Below are positions 1-4,473 of a stretch of DNA of 5,259 nt, one piece after another. The DNA is taken from positions 1-5,259 of the forward strand of contig CAMZIX010000089.1 in NCBI GenBank assembly GCA_947307375.1, in the 5' to 3' direction. Source of the DNA: an uncultured Clostridia bacterium. Lineage in GTDB: Bacteria > Bacillota_A > Clostridia > Oscillospirales > Oscillospiraceae. The position numbers and the translations under genes were made by a program. Each line of letters begins with the position of its first letter. The first letter of the stretch is position 1. The notes under the pieces were generated by a model that ran no database searches, was not told the DNA's origin, and saw only the letters and a program-made list of their open reading frames with translations.

Positions 1-1136
1 TGGCATTTCTCAGCACAGCCCGAAAAGTGTACAGGCTCTGCTTGAGTATCTCTTCCCGGTGGGCTACGAACAGCAGCCGGCAAGATTTGCCAGAATTCTT
101 TTTCTGGAACGCCTTGTAGTCGAGCGCAGAAACCACCGTCTTGCCTGTGCCAGTTGCGGCAACCACAAGATTCCGGGTATAACCACGGACGGTGCGTTCC
201 GCCTCCAGCTTATCCAGGATCTCCTGTTGATAAGAGTACGGCCGGATCTCCATATTGAAGATCTCGTCGTTGTTGCTGTCGAAATACTTCTCCGCCTGCA
301 GCGCACGGGCAAGGCGCTCCCGCTGTCCTTCATCGTAGTATTCGAACTCTTTGTCGTTCCAGTAAAACTCGAAGGTGGCCGCCACCTTGTCGATGGTTTC
401 CGGCAGATCCTTTTTTGTGATCTTTGTGTTCCACTCCAGGCCGCTGGTTAGGGCAGCATTGGAAAGGTTGGAGGAACCCACATAGGCCGTCGTAAAACCG
501 GTATCCCGGTAGAAGATATACGCTTTCGCATGGAGACGCGTGATCTTCGTATTGTAGCTGACCTTGATCTGCGTATTGGGGAGCTTGCGCAACTCTTCGA
601 TCGCCTTCACATCTGTCGCGCCCATGTAAGAGGTTGTGATAATCCGCAGCTCGCCGCCGTTTTGAGTGAAGGTCTTCAATTCGTCCATAATGAGACGCAG
701 CCCGCTCCACTTGATGAAGGAAACCAGCATGTCGATCCGGTTGCAGGACACGATCTCCTTTTTCAGTTCCGTGTACATCTGCGGCTCGTGAACCGCACCA
801 GTGAACAGGCTGGATTGTGCAATAGAGGTCTCCGGGCGGACAACCTGGGCCTTTTCGTCTACCGCCCAGATGCTGTTTTGCCGGTCAAAAAGCGCAAGAA
901 GCTGCTCCGCCCGCTCTGCAACCGAGAGCGAGTTGAAGTCAGCATCTTTTGTTTCCGCTTGGATCGTTGTGATAATCTGGTTGGCCAGCGCGACCTGGTC
1001 ATTCAAATCTCCGCCATTGTCGCGCAGATTGTCCAGCCCGCGCTCCACCACTTCAGCGACATATTTTGCCAGCACTCTGGACGCTTCGGCAGTATCAATG
1101 GGCGCGGTCTGACTGAGCTTGTCCGAAACAGCAAAA
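1..1136 (-). CDS. HKD (PLD-like) nuclease-DEAD/DEAH helicase, partial, no visible start codon
   Basis: About 378 residues can be read on the minus strand before the left edge; the C-terminal helicase part lies outside. In order there is an N-terminal helical region (APIDTAEASRVLAKYVAEV), a PLD-like half-site with HAK at 532-524 and GSSN at 478-467, then the helicase entry PYSYQQEIL, Walker A ATGTGKT (157-137) and motif Ia-like FVAHREEIL. This is the COG3886 (HKD nuclease) plus COG1061 (SSL2-like superfamily 2 helicase) fusion, which acts on DNA and is often found in mobile or defence contexts; the exact role is unknown. The frame enters directly from the truncated Fic gene (1095-1451) in a +1 phase, with no ATG, GTG or TTG before recognisable helicase sequence. 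The first in-frame GTG is at 1075 and has no ribosome binding site; the first ATG lies in the PLD domain. The native N-terminus is probably lost, so the gene may be unexpressed or expressed only by frameshift or reinitiation. Family assignment is strong, functionality is doubtful. Confidence 0.88.
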
Positions 1137-1451
1137 CTGAAAAGTTTTTTCTCCCAGCAGTTCGGTGATCCGTGCGGAAACGATATCCGCCTCCATCGTG
1201 CCGTCTTCCACCGCCTTGCGGTTGGCCTGTTCTTTGTAGTAGCTTTGGATGCGCTGCTGCGCGCCGACAATGTCAATGTCGCCTTCGATGTGCGCCTTCG
1301 CGGTCTCCAACAAATAGGTTGAAGTTTTCAGTCCGTCCACGGCCTGGAGTCCGATGGCCGTTTGCCAGGCAGCACTTTTTTCGGCGCGCTCCGGCTCGCC
1401 CTGGCGGATGTATTCACTTAATTCGAGCTGCCATCTGTCCTGCTCCGGCAT
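1095..1451 (-). pseudogene. Fic-family protein, N-terminal fragment (truncated)
   Basis: The 118-residue product begins MPEQDRWQLELSEYIRQGEP and resembles the N-terminus of clostridial Fic-domain proteins (AMP transferases that modify target proteins). The part up to EKTFQF (residues 101-106) is family-like; residues 107-118 are out-of-frame helicase sequence ending at TGA 1097-1095. The catalytic FIC motif (HPFxxGNxR), expected in the missing part, is absent, so the protein cannot be an AMP transferase. Residues about 46-72 (YLLETAKAHIEGDIDI...) look like the VbhA-type inhibitory helix region; the S/T of the S/TxxxE(G/N) motif is K here, so that reading is tentative. ATG 1451 is chosen over TTG 1460 because AAGGAG at 1466-1461 lies 9 bases upstream of the ATG but abuts the TTG. 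A good promoter lies upstream, so the fragment is probably transcribed, with the helicase frame downstream. Confidence 0.8.
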
Positions 1452-1460
1452 GAATTTCAA

Positions 1461-1466
1461 CTCCTT
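1461..1466 (-). promoter_or_regulatory. Ribosome binding site of the Fic fragment
   Basis: The minus strand reads AAGGAG here, 9 bases before ATG 1451. It directly touches the alternative TTG at 1460, which argues against that earlier start. Confidence 0.8.
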
Positions 1467-1488
1467 CCCGTTGTGATGATCTACAAGT

Positions 1489-1517
1489 ATTTTACCACAT
1501 AACCGGGACTATTACAA
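1489..1517 (-). promoter_or_regulatory. Sigma-A type promoter for the Fic/helicase transcript
   Basis: The minus strand carries TTGTAA (1517-1512) and TAAAAT (1494-1489) separated by exactly 17 bases. Transcription would start near 1482, giving a short leader of about 30 bases before the ATG at 1451. Each hexamer is close to consensus and the placement directly upstream of a good ribosome binding site supports it. Confidence 0.75.
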
Positions 1518-1560
1518 ACGAAAAGCAGCAAAAGGCATTGGATTGCCAAGCATTCTTTTC

Positions 1561-1603
1561 CCAAAGGGCGCACTTCTATACGGGTCAGCTTCGGCTGGCC
1601 CGT
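1561..1603 (-). other. oriT: Origin of transfer (oriT), MOBQ / RSF1010-pIP501 type
   Basis: On the minus strand a hairpin (arms ACGGGCCAGC, 1603-1594, and GCTGACCCGT, 1589-1580; loop CGAA) is followed by ATAG and then AAGTGCGCCCTT (1575-1564). The arms pair over 10 bases with one G-T wobble. Known MOBQ-type origins such as RSF1010/R1162 and pIP501/pGO1 have an inverted repeat followed by TAAGTGCG/CCCT, cleaved between G and C. By analogy the nick is between 1569 and 1568. The relaxase would stay on the 5' C at 1568 and the transferred strand would run towards position 1. A MobA/MobL relaxase of the matching class is encoded in the same window (from 4473). The match is sequence-based; nicking itself is inferred. 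Confidence 0.85.
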
Positions 1604-1626
1604 TTGTGCGTCTTGCGGAGCATGAT

Positions 1627-1651
1627 GGAACGCCTAAGCGTTTCTTTTTTT
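1627..1651 (+). terminator. Rho-independent terminator-like hairpin, plus strand
   Basis: GGAACGC (1627-1633) pairs with GCGTTTC (1638-1644) around a CTAA loop, with one G-T pair, and is followed by seven T (1645-1651). It would stop plus-strand transcription, yet no plus-strand gene lies upstream in the window, so its client is unclear. It may insulate oriT or be left over from an earlier gene order. It lacks a T-run in the minus direction, so it does not terminate the ATPase transcript. Confidence 0.6.
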
Positions 1652-1670
1652 GCGTCGCGCTGCTCCGTCC

Positions 1671-1703
1671 AAGGGGCTGCAACCCCTTGCGCTGCTTCGC
1701 AGC
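1671..1703. repeat. Two adjacent small inverted repeats beside oriT
   Basis: AAGGGG (1671-1676) and CCCCTT (1683-1688) flank CTGCAA, forming an 18-base near-palindrome centred on TGCA. Directly after it GCTGC (1691-1695) and GCAGC (1699-1703) flank TTC. Neither is followed by a T-run on either strand, so they are not obvious terminators. They lie between the oriT core and the ATPase stop codon and may be part of an extended transfer-origin structure or accessory protein sites; this is inference. Confidence 0.5.
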
Positions 1704-1734
1704 TATCCCGCTAAAACATGATGCTGCCTGCCAC

Positions 1735-3042
1735 TCAATATCTCAGCCGATCCATCGTGACCTCGTGCAGATAGCCGCGCCTTGCTGACTCGTGGACGCA
1801 CCAGTCGCTGAAGCGCTCCGGACTGAAGATCGTGACTTCCGCATCGACAAAGGGATCCAGTGCTCTGACGGCGCTCAGGATTTTTTGCAGCTCCTTTTTT
1901 GTAAAACGAATCGAAAGCGATTGCGGAAAGACGGTAACCTCTGTGCGTGACAACGGATCTTCCCGGCAGTACAAAATGACGCGGCTTCCGTCCGGCATCT
2001 CCACCGGGATCCTCCGCTGAGCTTTCAAGCTTGCTTTTTCTCCGTCGCCAAGAAAGCGAAGACAGGCCTCATGAAACGAGCGGAGCGCGATCGCGTTGTC
2101 CAGATCAGCGAGAACAAATTGCAGATGTTCCTCCGGCCGTATGATCTGCTCCGTCTTCCGCAGATAAGCGTACCGACACCACGCGGTATAGTACGTGTTG
2201 GCCAGATCGTATTTCGCGTAAGTGCCGCCGTCGTGTTGTGCAATAACAAACCCGGCGTCGGTCAGCGCGTCCAGATACTTTCCGCATTTGTTGTTGGCAA
2301 AGCCTGCGTCCTTCGCGATCTCGCTCAGCCGATGGTGCCCAAACGCCATACTGCGAAGCAACGGGTAATAGCTCTCCGGCGTGCGAAAGAAAAGCCGCAT
2401 CCGCTCCGGCAGATACGCCGAAAAGGCAGAATCGTACGCGAGCAGCTGCCGCACGTTTTCTTCAAAACTTTTCTCTGCATCCAACTCCTTTGCGACGGCC
2501 GGGATACCGCCGGTCAGCGCATGGAGCCGCATGATATCCGCCCGGCTCCCGGACAGGTTTTCGCAGAAATCGGCAATTGTGAAAAACGGAATCGGAACAC
2601 AGAACTCTTCCTTGCGAGAGACGCTCTGCCCGATTTCACAAATACGGAAGAGGCCTTTCTGCCGCGTATACGACAGGAAGGCCTTTTTGCATTCCTGCTG
2701 CAGCTCTTCTACCTCGTCTTCAAAAACAAGCAGCGTCCGTCGATGATGACGCAGCGCAGTGAACGCTTCGGCAGCTTCTGTCCAGTTTGTAACGGAGGCA
2801 TCTTCCGGCAGATAGAGCGTTGCAAATTTCCGCAAAGCGTCCTCCGCGCTCATTCCCGCAAAGCTCATGTAGGTAATTCCTCTCTGCGTCCGGGCAAGCT
2901 CCTGCACGAAAAACGTTTTTCCGCTGCCCCTCGGGCCGCAGAGCTTGACGGACTGGAGCTCGCCGGGCCGGGCGGAGCTGTGAATGATCCTGTCCCATGT
3001 CGCGTTGAAAAGTTTCAGCTCTCTGCTTCGAATAAACTTCAT
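1735..3042 (-). CDS. P-loop ATPase, ATPase_2/DUF234-like (archaeal-type AAA family)
   Basis: The 435-residue product has the length and domain order of ATPase_2 plus DUF234 proteins: Walker A GPRGSGKT (36-43), Walker B-like LLVFEDE (104-110), the family GGIP motif (178-181), a winged-helix region (about 225-270) and a C-terminal DUF234-like part (278-435) with YDLANTYYTAW, FHEACLRFL and IFSPERFSD. It should bind and hydrolyse ATP in the cytoplasm; the partner and substrate of this family are largely unknown. DUF234 has a PD-(D/E)XK nuclease-type fold, but the expected acidic/ExK stretch reads TEVTVF (367-372), so nuclease activity looks lost. The GSxxS sensor-like segment is also shortened. 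ATG 3042 is preferred because AGGA lies 8 bases upstream and homologues begin with M-K/F; ATG 3051 would add MIA. It is a single-gene unit with its own promoter, placed between oriT and the mob genes in the opposite direction, which suggests cargo or an accessory function. Confidence 0.85.
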   Translation of the reverse strand: MKFIRSRELKLFNATWDRIIHSSARPGELQSVKLCGPRGSGKTFFVQELARTQRGITYMSFAGMSAEDALRKFATLYLPEDASVTNWTEAAEAFTALRHHRRTLLVFEDEVEELQQECKKAFLSYTRQKGLFRICEIGQSVSRKEEFCVPIPFFTIADFCENLSGSRADIMRLHALTGGIPAVAKELDAEKSFEENVRQLLAYDSAFSAYLPERMRLFFRTPESYYPLLRSMAFGHHRLSEIAKDAGFANNKCGKYLDALTDAGFVIAQHDGGTYAKYDLANTYYTAWCRYAYLRKTEQIIRPEEHLQFVLADLDNAIALRSFHEACLRFLGDGEKASLKAQRRIPVEMPDGSRVILYCREDPLSRTEVTVFPQSLSIRFTKKELQKILSAVRALDPFVDAEVTIFSPERFSDWCVHESARRGYLHEVTMDRLRY

Positions 3043-3077
3043 GGCAATCATCCTATCGCAAGTTGATCTTTTTTGAA

Positions 3078-3106
3078 ATCATATCAGATTCACCCAAAAT
3101 TCGCAA
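3078..3106 (-). promoter_or_regulatory. Sigma-A type promoter of the ATPase gene
   Basis: The minus strand has TTGCGA (3106-3101) and TATGAT (3083-3078) with a 17-base spacer and a TG one base before the -10 (extended -10). An A/T-rich tract just upstream could act as an UP element. Transcription would start near 3071, about 30 bases before ATG 3042. Confidence 0.78.
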
Positions 3107-3120
3107 TCCGAAGAAAGAAA

Positions 3121-3139
3121 AATGAAAAAATTTTTCATT
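3121..3139. repeat. Perfect AT-rich inverted repeat upstream of the ATPase promoter
   Basis: AATGAAAAA (3121-3129) and TTTTTCATT (3131-3139) are perfect inverted copies around a single A. The repeat lies about 15 bases upstream of the ATPase -35 box and about 100 bases before the leader ORF on the other strand. It could be a binding site for a regulator acting on the divergent transcripts, or simply an A/T tract that bends DNA or acts as an UP element. Confidence 0.55.
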
Positions 3140-3221
3140 GATATCACTTGCTTTTTGGCTCGTTCACAAAAAGTTTACAGAAAAACACCTCACAAAAACA
3201 ACGTATTCGCGGCGCTAAGTG

Positions 3222-3228
3222 AAGGAGG
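3222..3228 (+). promoter_or_regulatory. Strong ribosome binding site of the leader ORF
   Basis: AAGGAGG lies 8 bases before ATG 3237, an optimal spacing. Its last G is the first base of the hairpin at 3228-3262, so access to the site and to the start codon may be controlled by folding. Confidence 0.75.
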
Positions 3229-3262
3229 TTGAAAAGATGATCATCGAAAAATCATCTTCAAC
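3228..3262 (+). promoter_or_regulatory. Hairpin enclosing the leader ORF start codon
   Basis: GTTGAAAAGATGAT (3228-3241) pairs with ATCATCTTCAAC (3251-3262): twelve base pairs with a two-A bulge and a nine-base loop CATCGAAAA. The start codon ATG (3237-3239) lies inside the 5' arm and the end of the Shine-Dalgarno touches its base. Such a fold would reduce translation of the leader ORF unless opened. The structure is read directly from the sequence; the regulatory role is inferred. Confidence 0.6.
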
Positions 3263-3272
3263 AATTGAATAG
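3237..3272 (+). CDS. 11-residue leader peptide ORF (MIIEKSSSTIE)
   Basis: A short ORF of 11 codons ends with TAG at 3270-3272. Its best support is the perfect AAGGAGG at 3222-3228 with ideal spacing, which is stronger than many real genes have. It stands about 435 bases upstream of the mob operon on the same strand. The same frame has no further stop until TGA 3432, so it could instead be the 5' stub of a once longer protein interrupted by TAG. A leader peptide that tunes downstream expression, or a decayed gene start, both fit. No clear promoter is visible just upstream. Confidence 0.45.
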   Translation: MIIEKSSSTIE

Positions 3273-3407
3273 CCGCTGTCGGCACGATACGACCGCCATG
3301 ACATCGCCTGGCCCGCGATCGAGCGTGAATACGTCGGAGCGAACCTCGGGCAGGAACCAACCGGCAAAGCGGCAAAAAATATTTCTCAGCCAAGGGGGAG
3401 ATTTCGA

Positions 3408-3492
3408 GGGTTCCCGTCGTTTTTTATTTATTGAGGGGACAATGAGAAGCAGGGAATAAACGAAGTGTTTTTTGTATCAGGTGAGGGAACCC
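3408..3492. repeat. Long-range inverted repeat GGGTTCCC / GGGAACCC
   Basis: The two 8-base arms are perfectly complementary and lie 69 bases apart in the mob leader region. They could close an RNA domain in the transcript. Pairing does not extend beyond eight bases on either side. Confidence 0.4.
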
Positions 3493-3695
3493 GATTGAAA
3501 ACTGAATAAAGAGAATGCGGAATGCCGAAACCTGTCGAGCGATTTTTTGCCGGTTTGGTTGTAAAAACGGTTCATTTTATCTCTACCTAATATAGAGGGA
3601 CTTTTTTGAAAGTGAATGTAAACGATCTATGAAAAACCTTATAAAACTGCCTTCAAAAACCGTTATAGGTGAGAGGCATTTTTTCAGAGCGCAAA

Positions 3696-3701
3696 AGGAG
3701 G
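3696..3701 (+). promoter_or_regulatory. Ribosome binding site that sets the VLP protein start
   Basis: AGGAGG ends 6 bases before TTG 3708. This decides for the TTG start over the upstream in-frame GTG 3669, which has no such site, and over the in-frame ATG 3726. Confidence 0.8.
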
Positions 3702-3707
3702 AATGGC

Positions 3708-4076
3708 TTGAAAGAGATCCTACGAATGACGCCGGAGCAGGCAAGCAAAGTGAAAAAGGTGGTGAAGAAGCAATGCTGCAATCATATCGACGGCAACTGC
3801 ATCCTGCTGGAAGGGCTGGACCCTTGCCCCTGCCCGCAGCTGATCACGCGCTCGCTGATCTGCCGCTGGTTTCTCGTGGCAGTTCTTCCGGGTGAAAGAG
3901 GACTCGAGCAGGAGCTGATCAAAAAAGGCGAGCGAAAACGCTGCGAGGTGTGCGGAAGCACCTACTACTCCGCCTCCAATCGGAGCAAATACTGTGCGGA
4001 CTGCGCCGCGAAAGTGAAGCGTCGGCAGCAGGCGGAATACGCACGCAGGAAACGAGCCTGTAGCGTCGAAAAATAG
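3708..4076 (+). CDS. Cysteine-rich VLP domain-containing protein
   Basis: The 122-residue basic protein starts with TTG and resembles the cysteine-rich VLP proteins found at the head of mobilization operons in clostridial elements. The N-terminal half has C23, C24, C31, C40, C42 and C52 with the family pattern CPQLITRSLICRWF and the A-V-L-P signature (58-61). The C-terminal half has a treble-clef-like pair, C79-x2-C82 and C96-x2-C99, which probably binds zinc, followed by a very basic tail (KVKRRQQAEYARRKR). No biochemical role is established for the family; DNA binding near oriT or regulation of the mob genes is a reasonable guess from the zinc pairs, basic tail and position. It is the first gene of a plus-strand series with the DUF3847 gene 115 bases downstream and the relaxase next. 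Confidence 0.88.
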   Translation: MKEILRMTPEQASKVKKVVKKQCCNHIDGNCILLEGLDPCPCPQLITRSLICRWFLVAVLPGERGLEQELIKKGERKRCEVCGSTYYSASNRSKYCADCAAKVKRRQQAEYARRKRACSVEK

Positions 4077-4102
4077 AGCGCAAAAAAGCAAGCAGATCCG
4101 CG

Positions 4103-4121
4103 GCTTCCGGGACGCGGAAGC
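4103..4121 (+). promoter_or_regulatory. Hairpin in the VLP-DUF3847 spacer
   Basis: GCTTCC (4103-4108) pairs with GGAAGC (4116-4121) around GGGACGC. An alternative stem, CCGCG with CGCGG, overlaps it, so two mutually exclusive folds are possible. No T-run follows, so it is not a terminator; it may modulate stability or read-through between the two genes. Confidence 0.45.
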
Positions 4122-4135
4122 GACCGGGGACAAGC

Positions 4136-4147
4136 CGGGATATCCCG
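4136..4147. promoter_or_regulatory. Perfect 12-base palindrome CGGGATATCCCG upstream of DUF3847
   Basis: The site is a perfect dyad 45 bases before the DUF3847 start and 30 bases before its ribosome binding site. It could be an operator for a dimeric regulator or a short RNA stem. No promoter hexamers are evident around it, so operator function is a guess. Confidence 0.45.
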
Positions 4148-4177
4148 AAGGTCAAAAACGCCGTTTGAACGGTCTGC

Positions 4178-4183
4178 AGGAGG
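4178..4183 (+). promoter_or_regulatory. Ribosome binding site of the DUF3847 gene
   Basis: AGGAGG ends 8 bases before ATG 4192 and selects this start over an in-frame TTG at 4165, which would place the site inside the coding sequence. Confidence 0.8.
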
Positions 4184-4191
4184 ATAGAAGC

Positions 4192-4473
4192 ATGAACGCA
4201 GAATTGGAAAAGCTGCGCGAGCAGCAGGCGAAGGATCTGAAAAAGCTCGAGCAGCTGCGGCACGCGCAGCAGCTGCTGCACAACCGGATCGCCTATCTCG
4301 AAAAGGGCGAACGGCAGAAACGGGCGCACCGGCTGATCACGAAGGGCGCGGCCATCGAGTGCCTCGCGCCCGAGACGAAGGACATGGACGAAGCGGACTT
4401 CTTCTCTTTGATGGAGCAAATCCTCTCCCTTCCGTCCGTCCTTCCGCTGCTCCCGAGGGGAGGTGAGGAATAA
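4192..4473 (+). CDS. DUF3847 domain-containing protein
   Basis: The 93-residue product has a charged, Leu/Gln/Glu-rich helix at residues 3-38 that looks like a coiled coil, then the conserved block RQKRAHRLITKGA (41-53) and a C-terminal helix FFSLMEQILSLP (70-81). This order is typical of DUF3847 proteins, which sit directly upstream of MobA/MobL relaxases in clostridial elements. The function is not established; the coiled coil and basic block suggest an accessory relaxosome component comparable in position to MobC-type proteins, but there is no sequence proof. Its TAA (4471-4473) overlaps the first base of the presumed relaxase start at 4473, so the two are probably translationally coupled. 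Confidence 0.88.
   Translation: MNAELEKLREQQAKDLKKLEQLRHAQQLLHNRIAYLEKGERQKRAHRLITKGAAIECLAPETKDMDEADFFSLMEQILSLPSVLPLLPRGGEE
4459..4466 (+). promoter_or_regulatory. Perfect ribosome binding site of the relaxase gene
   Basis: GGAGGTGA matches the anti-Shine-Dalgarno sequence over eight bases and lies inside the end of DUF3847. The codon 6 bases downstream is ATC 4473, which marks where a start codon is expected. Confidence 0.75.

Larger units (their letters stand above)
3273..3707 (+). other. Leader-like non-coding stretch before the mob operon
   Basis: There is no convincing gene in these 435 bases. It contains an 8-base perfect inverted repeat, GGGTTCCC (3408-3415) with GGGAACCC (3485-3492), and two related direct repeats, AAAAACCTTATA (3632-3643) and AAAAACCGTTATA (3655-3667), 23 bases apart. 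Near 3588-3596 TAATAT and TATAGA resemble -10 boxes, but neither has a good -35 at 17 bases. The stretch probably holds the promoter and untranslated leader of the mob genes; the frame of the leader ORF at 3237 stays open from 3273 to TGA 3432, and another frame is open from 3265 to 3459, so a decayed gene is possible. Confidence 0.45.

Noticed and set aside
1144..1150. AAAAAAC (minus strand) as a -1 slippery site joining Fic to the helicase
   Set aside because: The heptamer is in the wrong phase of the Fic frame for a classical -1 slip, and the helicase needs a +1 shift.
530..1168. 212-codon open frame on the plus strand
   Set aside because: It is antisense to the PLD and N-terminal part of the helicase, which shows HAK and GSSN motifs on the minus strand.
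1452..1734. Insertion sequence or attachment-site ends in the oriT region
   Set aside because: No transposase, terminal repeats or target duplications are visible; the hairpins are better explained by oriT and a terminator.
2071..3066. 331-codon open frame on the plus strand
   Set aside because: It is antisense to the ATPase gene, has no recognisable motifs or ribosome binding site, and exists because of the codon bias of the real gene.
3215..3221. CTAAGTG as a second oriT nic site
   Set aside because: Only TAAGTG matches; CGCCCT is missing and no suitable inverted repeat precedes it, unlike the site at 1564-1603.
3265..3459. 64-codon plus-strand ORF starting with TTG
   Set aside because: It has no ribosome binding site, overlaps the leader ORF, and its polar, low-complexity product shows no domain; kept only as part of the leader stretch.
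3629..3895. 88-codon plus-strand ORF starting MKNLIKLPSKTVIGE
   Set aside because: No ribosome binding site precedes the ATG and most of it overlaps the VLP gene in another frame; the first 25 codons look protein-like, so a short lost gene cannot be fully excluded.
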